NCBI GenBank assembly: GCA_934590355.1
Contig: CAKTOX010000002.1
Coordinates: forward strand, 49,652-113,651
Length of the DNA stretch: 64,000 nt
Reading direction: 5' to 3'
From: an uncultured Oscillospiraceae bacterium
Lineage (GTDB): Bacteria; Bacillota; Clostridia; Oscillospirales; Oscillospiraceae
Numbering within the stretch: the stretch's first letter is position 1; every line of letters begins with the position of its first letter. The notes beneath the pieces are model-generated. The model was given only the letters and a program-made list of their open reading frames with translations. It was not told the DNA's origin and searched no databases. This document shows positions 23,914 to 32,240 of the stretch, piece by piece. Position numbers and translations under genes: made by a program.

Positions 23914-25278
23914 ATGGAAGACAACAGAAACAAAACCAATAACGCTTCCGAGAATAACGGCGAGTACCATTTCGTGAGACCCGAGCAGCGCCTGTACGAG
24001 GATGCGGAGTTTGAGCCTCAGGACGAGACGGCGGAATTTCCGAACTACTACGTCCCCGAGGAGAAAAAACCGCGTGAAAGAGTATCGGACGCGAACCGCG
24101 GCAAGGCGTTCAAAAGCGTCTGTATGTGCCTTGTGTGCGCGCTCGTCGGCGGCATAGTCGGCGGCTTCATCGCATGGAGCGCGGTCAAGGGCAGCATCGC
24201 CGCAAACACGACCGCCGCCGGAAACGGCAGCGGCAAGCCCATCGTCAGCACGACCTCCGGCAGAAACACCGGCGCGGACAGCGCCTCGGCAAACGAGATC
24301 TACGAGCTCGGCTGCCGTCAAACGGTCGGCATCGCGCTGGAAAGCAGCTACGCGAACATCTTCGGCCAGCGCAGCTCAAGCGCGGTCGCGGGAACGGGCT
24401 TTGTCATAACCACCGACGGCTATATCATGACAAACTACCACGTTATCGAATCGGCGCATAAGGGCAACTACAAGATAAATGTCCTGTTCAAGGACGGCAC
24501 GAGCTACGAGGCGAAGATCTCGGGCTTTGACGAGGATAACGACGTTGCGGTGCTCAAAATAGACGCGAGCGACCTCACCCCCGTCGCCGTCGGCAACAGT
24601 GATAATATAGCCGTGGGCGACAAGGTTTTTGCGATCGGCAATCCGCTCGGCGAGCTTGATTTCTCCATGACCTCCGGCCGCGTGAGCGCGCTCAACCGCA
24701 GCATCACCACAGAGCGCAACGGCGCCGCGATCAATATGTTCCAGTTCGACGCGGCGATAAACTCCGGCAACTCCGGCGGCCCCGTTTACAATGAAAACGG
24801 TGAGGTGATCGGTATTGTCACCGCAAAGGTCGGCTCCTCCGGTGTGGAGGGCTTGGGCTTTGCGATACCGATAAACGACGCTGTCGAGATCGCAAACGAG
24901 CTCATAACGAAGGGCTACGTCAGCGGCAAGGCATACATGGGCGTCAACGTTGACAGCAGATATACTTCGGTGTACGCGCAGTATTACAGTATGCCGGAGG
25001 GTGCGTATATATATAATGTCGAAAGCGGCGGCTGTGCCGAGAAATGCGGCCTTGCAGCCGGCGATATAATCACCAAGATCGGCGATGAGACCATCGGCAG
25101 CTATGCCGACCTCAACTCCGTGATAAGGCAGTATAAGGCCGGTGACAGCACGCAGATAGTCATTTACCGCGCCGGCGAATACCAGACGCTTGAGATCACC
25201 TTTGACGAGTCCACTCCCACCGCCTCCGCCAACGGCACAGGCGAGTTCGGAGTCTCGACCCTGCCCAAGGCAGGCTGA
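23914..25278 (+). CDS. membrane-anchored HtrA/DegP-like serine protease
   Basis: The 455-residue protein has a cytoplasmic acidic N-terminal region, one membrane segment (about residues 67-92), then a trypsin-like domain with catalytic His 176 (TNYHVIE), Asp 210 (DNDVAVLKI) and Ser 287 (NSGNSGGPV). A PDZ domain follows (about 340-440; GLAAGDIITKIGDETI). It is an extracytoplasmic quality-control protease of the HtrA group. ATG 23914 has GGAGAG upstream; a longer frame reaches into repeat DNA and is rejected. It is monocistronic with its own terminator. Confidence 0.94.
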   Translation: MEDNRNKTNNASENNGEYHFVRPEQRLYEDAEFEPQDETAEFPNYYVPEEKKPRERVSDANRGKAFKSVCMCLVCALVGGIVGGFIAWSAVKGSIAANTTAAGNGSGKPIVSTTSGRNTGADSASANEIYELGCRQTVGIALESSYANIFGQRSSSAVAGTGFVITTDGYIMTNYHVIESAHKGNYKINVLFKDGTSYEAKISGFDEDNDVAVLKIDASDLTPVAVGNSDNIAVGDKVFAIGNPLGELDFSMTSGRVSALNRSITTERNGAAINMFQFDAAINSGNSGGPVYNENGEVIGIVTAKVGSSGVEGLGFAIPINDAVEIANELITKGYVSGKAYMGVNVDSRYTSVYAQYYSMPEGAYIYNVESGGCAEKCGLAAGDIITKIGDETIGSYADLNSVIRQYKAGDSTQIVIYRAGEYQTLEITFDESTPTASANGTGEFGVSTLPKAG

Positions 25279-25360
25279 CAAACACGCTATGTTTCTTCTC
25301 CTTTAATTCGGAAGGACTTCTCTCTCTTCCTTCCGGAAATATATCCTCTCTATTTCTCCA

Positions 25361-25400
25361 AAACAAAAGGCCGCAGCTTCTGCTGCGGTCTTTTGTTTCA
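25361..25400. terminator. terminator of the HtrA gene
   Basis: AAACAAAAGGCCGCAGC pairs with GCTGCGGTCTTTTGTTT around TTCT, with a single G-T pair. A second hairpin (GAAAGTC / GACTTTC, about 25411-25427) follows. Confidence 0.8.
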
Positions 25401-25516
25401 GCGTGCAAGAAAGTCATAGACTTTCTGCACACTGAAACAACGCCACATTTTTTGTGAAGCTTACGCTTCACGAAAAATCTCGCTTCGCTCGTCAAAAAGT
25501 CCTGACGGACATTTTT

Positions 25517-25992
25517 GATTACGCCTTAGCGCACCTGCCGATACATCTATTGCAGGCGCTCGGTTACTATTGTTCCGACGAAACCGTAAAGTTCTCGCTT
25601 CCCGTGAGTGCGGTCTTGGTCGGCAGTCCCGGCAACACTGTAGGGGCGAGCATTGCTCGCCCGCGTGGTCGGTAGTTTTGATGACTTTAATTGTCGAAAA
25701 GACAAGGCAGCGTAATTGCCAAGACATTGCCTTCCCCTCAAGCCACTGCCGTGGAGGCAATTTCGCCTCCGATATTGGAGATAGATTAAACTGCGCAAGC
25801 ACGGTAACGCACTTCCAACTAAAACGCAACAGCGGGCGAGCAATGCTCGCCTCTACATTATCGTCGGAAGTGCCGGCTATGTCGTAGGAGCGACCATTGG
25901 TCGCCCGCTTGTGATGGTTTTGGCGGCACCATCGTAACCGAGCTACCGCAATATATGTATCGGCAAGATTTCAAGGCGCATTGCCCCCACGG
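25517..25992. repeat. composite intergenic repeat, third copy
   Basis: The left end (CTGCCGATACATCTATTGCAG, from about 25532) and the inverted right end (GAGCTACCGCAATATATG, then ATCGGCAAG at about 25939-25968) form long imperfect terminal repeats. Internal modules are GCGAGCATTGCTCGC (about 25646), GCGAGCAATGCTCGC (about 25836) and GCGACCATTGGTCGC (about 25888). No gene is visible in 25401-26021. Confidence 0.65.
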
Positions 25993-26021
25993 CGAGTGGG
26001 CGAACTGCCCCGCGGCAGCGG

Positions 26022-26909
26022 TCAGTAGATGAGGCTGATAGCTTGGGGGCAGTTTTCGAAGGAAATTTCGAGGTGTGCGCCGCCGTCCTCACCGTCGAAG
26101 GTCCATGCTTCGGGCTCGTCGAAGATGAATCGCGCACGGGAGGTGTGCAGAATAGAGAGGTACTCGCTCGAAAAATCGTGGCTGAGCACCTTTGCGCCGA
26201 GGGTGACGAAGGCCGCGGCGTTGGGCAGCTTTTTGAGCAGCACAAGCTCGTGCAGCCCGTCGCCGAGCCCTATCTCATCGCGCGGCAGTTCGATGAGCCC
26301 CGCGACGGAGTATGAGTTGGACATACTGCCGTAGAGAAACTCGCCCTCGGTCTCGCCGCCGTCGTACTCAACGCGCACGCGGCGGCTTTTGAGCCCGGTC
26401 AGGCTCTTCGCGGCTCCGATGAGGTACGCGGCCTCGCCGAGCTGCTTTTTTGCCTCCTGCGGCGTGCCGTAGCTGACCTCGGTGAAGGCTCCGAATGCCG
26501 CGACATAGTTAAACCAGCCGCCGTCGTGCCTGCCCTCGTCGAAGGGGTGGGCGGCGCCGGAAACAAAGCGCTGCGCTCCGGCGAGAATGTCGTTTTTCGG
26601 CAGCCCTATCGTGCGCGCAACGTCGTTTGCCGTGCCGATCGGGATATAGCCGACCTCGGGGCGCTCGGAAAGCGTCATAAGCCCCGCGATCGCCTCGGCA
26701 AGCGTGCCGTCGCCGCCGAGCACGAGCAGACGCGGATAAGCCCCGCCGTACCTCGCCGCAAGCTCCGTTGCGTGACCTCGGCTCTCGGTGAAAAATACCG
26801 TGACCGCATAGCCCGAGTCGGACAGCAGCTTCAGCGCGTCCGGCAGCTCCTTTTTGAATCCGCCCTTGCCCGCGGCGGGATTTATTATCATCATAAGCGG
26901 TGTTTTCAT
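26022..26909 (-). CDS. diacylglycerol kinase family lipid kinase (YegS/BmrU type)
   Basis: The 295-residue cytosolic lipid kinase begins with the nucleotide loop MMIINPAAGKGG and has the catalytic GGDGTL motif (residues 65-70) and the IGTANDVAR substrate loop (91-99). It likely phosphorylates diacylglycerol or a related lipid at the membrane, returning it to phospholipid synthesis. The start at 26909 has GGAGCGG upstream; the longer frame (22 more codons) is not conserved. Transcribed alone, divergent from the YhhN-type gene. Confidence 0.9.
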   Translation of the reverse strand: MKTPLMMIINPAAGKGGFKKELPDALKLLSDSGYAVTVFFTESRGHATELAARYGGAYPRLLVLGGDGTLAEAIAGLMTLSERPEVGYIPIGTANDVARTIGLPKNDILAGAQRFVSGAAHPFDEGRHDGGWFNYVAAFGAFTEVSYGTPQEAKKQLGEAAYLIGAAKSLTGLKSRRVRVEYDGGETEGEFLYGSMSNSYSVAGLIELPRDEIGLGDGLHELVLLKKLPNAAAFVTLGAKVLSHDFSSEYLSILHTSRARFIFDEPEAWTFDGEDGGAHLEISFENCPQAISLIY

Positions 26910-26983
26910 GATCTTCCGCTCCTTTTTTCTCGGATGCCTGATTTTATCATACTTTTCGCGCGTATTCAACAGCAACCAAAGAC

Positions 26984-27012
26984 TTGAAATAAGACAATGT
27001 GTATGATATTAT
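26984..27012 (+). promoter_or_regulatory. promoter of the YhhN-type gene
   Basis: TTGAAA (26984-26989), a 17-bp spacer and TATTAT (27007-27012) lie about 62 bases before ATG 27075. Confidence 0.65.
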
Positions 27013-27074
27013 ACTTGCGTATAGCTGACGAAGCTTCCGCTCACGTCGGGAAGAGGATAATTGGGAGAGTATAA

Positions 27075-27725
27075 ATGAAATACGTATTTCTTGCGGCGTT
27101 CATCGCGTTCACGGCGGTGCATCTTTACGCCAGCCTCAAGTGCAACAAGCTGCTGCGCGCGGTGACGAAGATCTTTCTGCTGCCGATGCTGCTCGGCTGG
27201 TACCTCACGAGCACAAATCAGCCGCAGTCGATCGTCATTGCGGCGGTCGCCACGAGCTGGCTCGGCGATGTGCTGCTCATCGGCGGCCCCGTGGGCTTTG
27301 CGGTCGGCGGCACGAGCTTTTTCATCTCGCATCTGTGCTTTGCCGCGGCTTACTGCATAGGGCTCAATTTCGCGCTCGTGCCCGTGTGGGTGATGGTGCT
27401 TGCGCCGCTTGTGTATCTCGCGGCGGTCGTGCTCGTATTCCGCGGCCTGCGCGGTTACATCAACAAGGGGCTGTTCGTGAGCATGGCGGGCTACCTCGTA
27501 ATAAACGGTGTAATGAACTGCTTTGCGCTGTTTCGGCTCATCGCAGACCCATGCCTTGCAACGGTGCTGACGTTTATAGGCGCCGTGTCGTTCTTCGCGT
27601 CCGACTCGATACTGTTCTACGTCCGCTTTAAAAAGAACGGCTTCTTCAAGACCCACTTCATGGTCATGCTGACCTATCTGCTCGCAGAATTCCTCATCGT
27701 CGAAGGATTTTTATTGGCGCTTTGA
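27075..27725 (+). CDS. YhhN/TMEM86 family membrane protein (lysoplasmalogenase-like)
   Basis: The 216-residue protein has about eight membrane helices and the family motifs WLGDVLLI, SHLCFAAAY and FFASDSILFYVRF. Members include lysoplasmalogenase, which hydrolyses the vinyl-ether bond of lysoplasmalogens; such ether lipids are made by many anaerobic Clostridia, so the role fits. Asp residues in helices (GDVL, SDS) are the likely catalytic pair. The start has GGGAGAG about six bases upstream. The stop is next to a duplicated repeat. Confidence 0.88.
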   Translation: MKYVFLAAFIAFTAVHLYASLKCNKLLRAVTKIFLLPMLLGWYLTSTNQPQSIVIAAVATSWLGDVLLIGGPVGFAVGGTSFFISHLCFAAAYCIGLNFALVPVWVMVLAPLVYLAAVVLVFRGLRGYINKGLFVSMAGYLVINGVMNCFALFRLIADPCLATVLTFIGAVSFFASDSILFYVRFKKNGFFKTHFMVMLTYLLAEFLIVEGFLLAL

Positions 27726-27727
27726 GG

Positions 27728-27928
27728 CACCTGCCGATACGCTTATTGCGGCGGCACGGTGACTATCATTCCGACAAAACCGAAACTGCCTCGCACCTTT
27801 TCGGTGCGGGGCTTTTTTTACGGGCGCTTTGACGCACCTACCGATACATTTATTGCGGCTGCCCGGTGACTATCATTCCGACAAAACCGAAATTGCCTCG
27901 CGCTATTACGGCGCGAGGCAATTTTTCT
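27728..27928. repeat. two direct copies of a repeat module, each ending in a terminator-like hairpin
   Basis: Copy one (27728-27820) and copy two (27836-27928) share CGGTGACTATCATTCCGACA followed by AAACCGAAA, and the TTATTGCGGC core of the family at 3257. Each ends in a stem: GCCTCGCACC...GGTGCGGGGC, then T-run; and ATTGCCTCGCGC...GCGCGAGGCAAT, then T-run. They probably terminate both the YhhN-type gene and the convergent regulator gene. Confidence 0.75.
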
Positions 27929-27936
27929 TCATTTAA

Positions 27937-28299
27937 TTATTTTGCGGCGTGGCGCTTGATTGCGGCAAAGGACTCGTCGCTTATGACGTGCTCTATTTTG
28001 CACGCATCCTCCGCGGCGACCTCAGGGTCAACGCCGAGCGTTACGAGGTACTTCGTGAGCATCGTGTGCCGCTCGTATATCTTCTCCGCGACCTCAACGC
28101 CCGCCTCCGTAAGGCTCAAATGCCCCGCGCCGTCAACGCTCAGATACCCGCCGCTCTTGAGCAGCCCGACAGCGCGGCTTACGCTCGGCTTCGAATAGCC
28201 CATGTACTCGCATACGTCGATAGCGCGCACGTCCTGCGTCTTTTTCAGCAAAACATATATTGTTTCGAGATACATCTCGCCCGATTCCTGAAGATTCAT
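27937..28299 (-). CDS. DtxR/MntR family metal-dependent repressor
   Basis: The 120-residue winged-helix protein begins MNLQESGEMYLETIYVLLKK, the usual start of the DtxR/MntR group, with HTH region DVCEYMGYSKPSVSRAVGLL and the metal-binding helix ...YERHTMLTKYLVTLGVD followed by ACKIEHVIS (Glu-His pair). It lacks the C-terminal SH3-like domain, as in MntR/IdeR short forms. ATG 28299 has GGGAG nine bases upstream. It is divergent from the feo operon, whose promoter carries iron-box-like palindromes, so it is the likely Fe(II)- or Mn(II)-responsive regulator of that operon. Confidence 0.9.
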   Translation of the reverse strand: MNLQESGEMYLETIYVLLKKTQDVRAIDVCEYMGYSKPSVSRAVGLLKSGGYLSVDGAGHLSLTEAGVEVAEKIYERHTMLTKYLVTLGVDPEVAAEDACKIEHVISDESFAAIKRHAAK

Positions 28300-28324
28300 T
28301 CGCCCGTTCTCCCGCACTTATTGA

Positions 28325-28347
28325 TAAGGTATAAAAATATTACCTTA
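28325..28347. promoter_or_regulatory. inverted repeat in the regulator promoter
   Basis: TAAGGTA (28325-28331) and TACCTTA (28341-28347) with a 9-base AT-rich spacer lie 25-48 bases before the regulator start. It may serve autoregulation; the sequence differs from the GTTAGC-type sites before feoA. Confidence 0.45.
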
Positions 28348-28437
28348 ACTATACCACGCCCGACCGAACATTTCAAGTGCGAGTTACCCGCTGCTAATCC
28401 CTATCAAACAAATAGGATATTATGCACAATTTTTGCG

Positions 28438-28453
28438 GTTAGCAAACGCTAAC
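28438..28453. promoter_or_regulatory. iron-box-like operator 1
   Basis: GTTAGC-AAAC-GCTAAC is a 6-bp-arm palindrome with the same arms as the two sites downstream. It lies upstream of the feo -35 box and between the divergent genes. Confidence 0.7.
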
Positions 28454-28488
28454 TAATTGTGCAGCCCTCCAAACCTGCTCTCGGACTA

Positions 28489-28516
28489 TTGACAAGGGGA
28501 AAATTGATGCTATTAT
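28489..28516 (+). promoter_or_regulatory. feo operon promoter
   Basis: TTGACA (28489-28494), a 16-bp spacer and TATTAT (28511-28516). The second operator starts six bases after the -10 box, so bound repressor would cover the start site. Confidence 0.75.
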
Positions 28517-28521
28517 GCAGA

Positions 28522-28541
28522 TAGTTAGCGAGAGCTAACTA
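28522..28541. promoter_or_regulatory. iron-box-like operator 2
   Basis: TAGTTAGC-GAGA-GCTAACTA is a perfect 8-bp-arm palindrome immediately after the -10 box, the best of the three sites. The layout resembles DtxR/IdeR-type operators (TTAGnnnnCTAA-like half sites). Confidence 0.8.
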
Positions 28542-28557
28542 ATGTTTGACCCAATGG

Positions 28558-28571
28558 TTAGCTAAGGCTAA
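28558..28571. promoter_or_regulatory. iron-box-like operator 3
   Basis: TTAGC-TAAG-GCTAA has 5-bp arms and lies 33 bases (about three helical turns) downstream of operator 2, just before the feoA ribosome binding site. Confidence 0.65.
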
Positions 28572-28593
28572 TCGCGTGGAGAAAGGATATGTA

Positions 28594-28806
28594 ATGATGC
28601 CGTTAACACTTGCTTCCGTCGGCGAAGATAATACGATCCAGCGTATCGCCGGCAAGCCCGAGGTCAGAAAACACCTCGAGAACCTCGGCTTTGTTGTCGG
28701 GGGGGACGTGAAGATCATAAGCTCCGTCGGTGAAAACGTGATCGTCAAGGTAAAGGAAGCCAGAATCGCGATAAGCGCGGAAATGGCTCAGAAAATATAT
28801 GTGTGA
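28594..28806 (+). CDS. feoA: FeoA family ferrous transport protein (first copy)
   Basis: The 70-residue SH3-like protein (MPLTLASVGEDNTIQRIAGK; LENLGFVVGGDVKII; VGENVIVKV) has the FeoA fold, a small cytosolic regulator or partner of FeoB. Two ATG codons stand in tandem; the first (28594) is six bases from AAAGGA and the second nine, so either may be used. It is followed after 11 bases by a second, distinct FeoA gene. Expression is controlled by the iron-box-like promoter. Confidence 0.88.
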   Translation: MMPLTLASVGEDNTIQRIAGKPEVRKHLENLGFVVGGDVKIISSVGENVIVKVKEARIAISAEMAQKIYV

Positions 28807-28817
28807 GGAGAAGAAGC

Positions 28818-29039
28818 ATGAAGACTCTCAAAGACGTTAACATCGGGCAGAGCGCGACAGTCAAAAGGCTCCATGGCGAGGGCGCGGTGAAGCGCCGCAT
28901 CATGGATATGGGCATCACCAAGGGCGCGCAGGTCCATGTCCGCAAGGTCGCTCCGCTCGGCGATCCCATCGAGCTGACCGTTCGCGGATATGAGCTGTCG
29001 CTGCGCAAGGCAGATGCGGAAATGGTAGAGGTGGAATAA
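28818..29039 (+). CDS. feoA: FeoA family ferrous transport protein (second copy)
   Basis: This 73-residue FeoA-like protein (MKTLKDVNIGQSATVKRL; RRIMDMGITKGAQVHVRKVA; DPIELTVRGYELSLRK) is closer to the canonical FeoA sequence than the first copy. ATG 28818 follows GAGGAGAAG. Its stop shares a base with the feoB start (TAATG), so the two are translationally coupled. Two FeoA paralogues ahead of FeoB are common in Clostridia. Confidence 0.92.
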   Translation: MKTLKDVNIGQSATVKRLHGEGAVKRRIMDMGITKGAQVHVRKVAPLGDPIELTVRGYELSLRKADAEMVEVE

Positions 29040-31540
29040 TGGAAGGTAATATTAAAATCGCCCTTGCGGGCAACCCTAACTGCGGCAAAACAACGCTGTT
29101 TAACGCCCTGACGGGCTCTAATCAATTCGTCGGCAACTGGCCCGGCGTCACTGTTGAGAAAAAGGAAGGCAAGCTCAAGAAGTTTGACGGCGTGAGCGTC
29201 GTTGACCTTCCGGGTATCTACTCGCTGTCACCGTACACGCTTGAGGAGGTCGTTGCGAGAAACTTCCTCATCGGCGAGCGCCCCGATGCGATACTCAACA
29301 TCATTGACGGCACGAACCTCGAGCGAAATCTTTATCTCACGACCCAGCTCACAGAGCTCGGTATACCCGTTGTCGTTGCGGTGAACATGATGGACATCGT
29401 GCGCAAAAACGGCGATGTGATAAATATTAAGGAGCTCTCCCGCGAGCTCGGCTGCAAGGTCATTGAAATTTCGGCCCTCAAGGGCGACGGAGTCGCGGAC
29501 GCGGCTGCTGCTGCGGTCGAGGCTGCAAGAAGCGGCAAGACCATTCCGATGCACTCTTTTTCCGGTGTCGTTGAGCACGCCCTCGCGCACATCGAGGAGG
29601 CAGCCGTGCACGGCCTGCCCGAGGAGCAGCAGCGCTGGTATGCAATTAAAATTTTCGAGCACGACGACAAGGTGCTCGCAAGGCTCGACATTGACCCCGA
29701 GGTAATGGCGCACATCGACGCGGACATTTCCGCCGCCGAGGATGAGCTCGACGACGATGCTGAGAGCATCATCACAAACGAGCGCTATCTCTACATTGCG
29801 TCGATCATAAAGGCCTGCTACAAGAAGAAAAACGCGGGCAAGCTCTCGACCTCGGACAAGATAGATAAGATAGTGACCAACCGCTGGCTCGGCCTGCCGA
29901 TCTTCGCCGTTGTCATGTTCCTCGTTTACTGGGTCGCAATGGTCGCCGTCGGTGCTCCCGCGACCGACTGGGCAAACGACGGCGTGTTCGGCGACGGCTG
30001 GCACCTGCTGGGCATCGGCTCTGCCGACTATAACGACGCAAGCGACGAATACACCGCGGCGCTTCAGGCAGTCGGCGCATTCCTGGGCGAGGAGCTTGAC
30101 CCCGAGGCCGAGGACTTTGACGCTTCTGCCGCGCTTGCACAGATGAAGGACTTCAAGACCTCCGAAAAGACGGCGCAGATCGACGTCGAGGACGAGGAGA
30201 CCCTAGCATTGAACACAATGACCGCGTATTATGACACCCTCCCCGAGGGCGCGGATAAGATGGATGACGTAGTTCAGATGACCTATGTTGACGCGGTGAA
30301 ATATTTTGAGAGCAAGGGCTTTGACGCTCCCGATCCGGCAAGCTACGGCGTGTGGGTGCCCGGTATCCCCGTGCTCGTGGGCGAGGGGCTTGAAGCGGCA
30401 AACGCTGCTCCCTGGCTGAGCGGACTTATTAACGACGGCATCATTGCCGGCGTCGGCGCAGTGCTCGGCTTCGTGCCGCAGATGCTCGTGCTGTTTCTTA
30501 TGCTCGCATTTCTCGAGGCCTGCGGCTACATGGCGCGAATCGCCTTCGTACTCGACCGCGTGTTCCGTAAGCTCGGACTTTCCGGCAAGAGCTTTATCCC
30601 CATGCTCATCGGCGTCGGCTGCGGCGTGCCGGGCGTCATGGCGTCGCGCACCATCGAAAACGAACGCGACCGCCGCATGACCATCATGACCACGACCTTT
30701 ATCCCCTGTGGCGCAAAGGTTCCGTTTATCGCAATGATCGCGGGCGCCCTGTTCGGCGGCAGCGCATGGGTATCGACCTCCGCGTACTTCATCGGCATGG
30801 CGGCGATCATAGTCTCCGGCATCATGCTCAAAAAGACACGGCGCTTTGCCGGCGACCCCGCTCCCTTCGTCATGGAGCTTCCCGCATACCATATGCCCAC
30901 CGTCGGCAACGTCCTGCGCTCTATGTGGGAGCGCGGCTGGAGCTTCATTAAAAAGGCGGGCACGATAATCCTGCTTTCGACCATCTTCGTTTGGTTCACC
31001 ACCTACTTCGGCTGGGTGGACGGCTCGTTCCAGATGCTCTCCGAGGATCAGATCGACTACTCCATTCTTGCCAAGATCGGCGGCGCGGTCGCGTGGATAT
31101 TCACTCCGCTCGGCTGGGGCAACTGGCAGGCGACGGTCGCGTCCATCACGGGCCTTGTCGCAAAGGAAAATATCGTCGGCACGCTCGGCATTCTCTACGG
31201 CGGCGGCGACGGCACGGTTTATCAGAACATCGCAATGGCCTTTACCGGCATCACCGGCTACAGCTTCCTTGTCTTTAACCTGCTGTGCGCACCCTGCTTT
31301 GCGGCCATCGGCGCAATAAAGCGCGAGATGAATAACCGCGGCTGGACATGGTTCGCCATCGGCTATCAGTGCGGCTTTGCATATGTCGTCGCGCTCATGA
31401 TAAACCAGTTCGGTAACATCTTCACCGGAAATGTAAACGTGGTTGGACTCATTTTTGCGATCGCGGCTCTGGCGCTTATCGTCTATATGCTCGTGCGCCC
31501 CTACAAGGAGGCATCCACCCTCAGCGCAAAGGCATTTTGA
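29039..31540 (+). CDS. feoB: ferrous iron transport protein B
   Basis: The 833-residue protein has an N-terminal GTPase domain: G1 GNPNCGKTT (11-19), G2 in VGNWPGVTVEKKEG, G3 DLPG (57-60) and G4 NMMD (116-119). A membrane domain with Gate motifs follows (CGYMARIAFVLDR, GVGCGVPGVMASRT, CGAKVPF). Between the first and second membrane helices (about residues 305-465) the loop carries an extra acidic segment of about 110 residues (about 325-440) compared with the short Escherichia coli loop. It imports Fe(II) across the cytoplasmic membrane. It is coupled to feoA upstream and to the small Cys-rich gene downstream. Confidence 0.96.
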   Translation: MEGNIKIALAGNPNCGKTTLFNALTGSNQFVGNWPGVTVEKKEGKLKKFDGVSVVDLPGIYSLSPYTLEEVVARNFLIGERPDAILNIIDGTNLERNLYLTTQLTELGIPVVVAVNMMDIVRKNGDVINIKELSRELGCKVIEISALKGDGVADAAAAAVEAARSGKTIPMHSFSGVVEHALAHIEEAAVHGLPEEQQRWYAIKIFEHDDKVLARLDIDPEVMAHIDADISAAEDELDDDAESIITNERYLYIASIIKACYKKKNAGKLSTSDKIDKIVTNRWLGLPIFAVVMFLVYWVAMVAVGAPATDWANDGVFGDGWHLLGIGSADYNDASDEYTAALQAVGAFLGEELDPEAEDFDASAALAQMKDFKTSEKTAQIDVEDEETLALNTMTAYYDTLPEGADKMDDVVQMTYVDAVKYFESKGFDAPDPASYGVWVPGIPVLVGEGLEAANAAPWLSGLINDGIIAGVGAVLGFVPQMLVLFLMLAFLEACGYMARIAFVLDRVFRKLGLSGKSFIPMLIGVGCGVPGVMASRTIENERDRRMTIMTTTFIPCGAKVPFIAMIAGALFGGSAWVSTSAYFIGMAAIIVSGIMLKKTRRFAGDPAPFVMELPAYHMPTVGNVLRSMWERGWSFIKKAGTIILLSTIFVWFTTYFGWVDGSFQMLSEDQIDYSILAKIGGAVAWIFTPLGWGNWQATVASITGLVAKENIVGTLGILYGGGDGTVYQNIAMAFTGITGYSFLVFNLLCAPCFAAIGAIKREMNNRGWTWFAIGYQCGFAYVVALMINQFGNIFTGNVNVVGLIFAIAALALIVYMLVRPYKEASTLSAKAF

Positions 31541-31573
31541 TTTAGATCAAATTCGGCAAAGGAGGAATAAGCG

Positions 31574-31798
31574 ATGCTTGAATGGTTGACTGAAAATCTC
31601 GGAACGATTTTGATAACCGCGGGGCTTATCGTCATCGTGGCGCTCATAATCCGTTCGATAGTGAAAAATAAAAAAGCGGGTATATCCTCCTGCGGCGCGA
31701 AATGCGGCTGCTCGGGCTGTGCTTTGGCGGGAAAATGCCATGGCGGAGCCTGCTCGGACGGGAAGCGTACCGACGTAGGCAGCCTTAAAAACAATTAA
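31574..31798 (+). CDS. FeoB-associated Cys-rich membrane protein
   Basis: The 74-residue protein has one N-terminal membrane helix (about residues 9-28), a basic stretch (KNKK) and a cytosolic Cys cluster, CGAKCGCSGC then CHGGAC, as in the PF12669 family found next to FeoB. It may take the role of FeoC or accept iron at the exit of FeoB. An AGGAGG-type site precedes ATG 31574. A terminator follows, so it ends the feo transcript proper. Confidence 0.88.
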   Translation: MLEWLTENLGTILITAGLIVIVALIIRSIVKNKKAGISSCGAKCGCSGCALAGKCHGGACSDGKRTDVGSLKNN

Positions 31799-31804
31799 TC
31801 CCCC

Positions 31805-31846
31805 GGGAGGCGCAGTCTTTCCCCTTCTGCGCCTCCCACCTTTTTT
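31805..31846 (+). terminator. terminator of the feo operon
   Basis: GGGAGGCGCAG (31805-31815) pairs with CTGCGCCTCCC (31827-31837), followed by ACC and six T residues. Confidence 0.85.
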
Positions 31847-31861
31847 AAACAGGAGCGAGCA

Positions 31862-32239
31862 ATGACTGATCCCAAGATCAAGGTCTCCGCCGCTGTCGTC
31901 GGCTACCTTGTCGCGCTTGACGCTCTCGGCGCCTCCGGCGGCATAAGGACGATTGACGTTGCGCGGTATCTGAACATAAAAAAACCGAGCGCGCACAGCA
32001 TGCTCGGCAATCTCAGGGAAGCGGATATAATAACAAAGGACGCGGCGGGGCTTTCCCGTCTGACGCTCTGCGGTGCGGAGCTCGCGCGCCGCTGCCGAGA
32101 ATATTACGACGCGGTCACGGATGCTCTCGCTCACGCCCTGCCTCCTGAGGCGGACGTGCGGAACGCGGCCTGTGTGCTTGTTGCGGAGCTTGACGAGGCA
32201 ACGCTCGAAAAGCTCTGCACGAAGAAAAGGAGCGAATGA
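31862..32239 (+). CDS. small winged-helix regulator, DtxR/MarR-like
   Basis: The 125-residue protein has the HTH layout of iron-dependent repressors (RTIDVARYLNIKKPSAHSMLGNLREADIITKD-type order: helix, recognition helix with KPSAHSML, wing), and a C-terminal helical part with YYDAVTDAL and ACVLVAELDE. It lacks clear His/Glu metal ligands of the DtxR protein at 27937. ATG 31862 follows GGAGCGAGCA. The next gene starts one base after its stop, so it is cotranscribed with the HMA membrane protein. The target is unknown; local metal genes are the best guess. Confidence 0.75.
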   Translation: MTDPKIKVSAAVVGYLVALDALGASGGIRTIDVARYLNIKKPSAHSMLGNLREADIITKDAAGLSRLTLCGAELARRCREYYDAVTDALAHALPPEADVRNAACVLVAELDEATLEKLCTKKRSE

Positions 32240-32240
32240 A

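Noticed and set aside
27728..27928. Two-copy repeat considered as CRISPR or tRNA-like tandem
   Set aside because: Only two copies of about 95 bases, each ending in a terminator; no cloverleaf.
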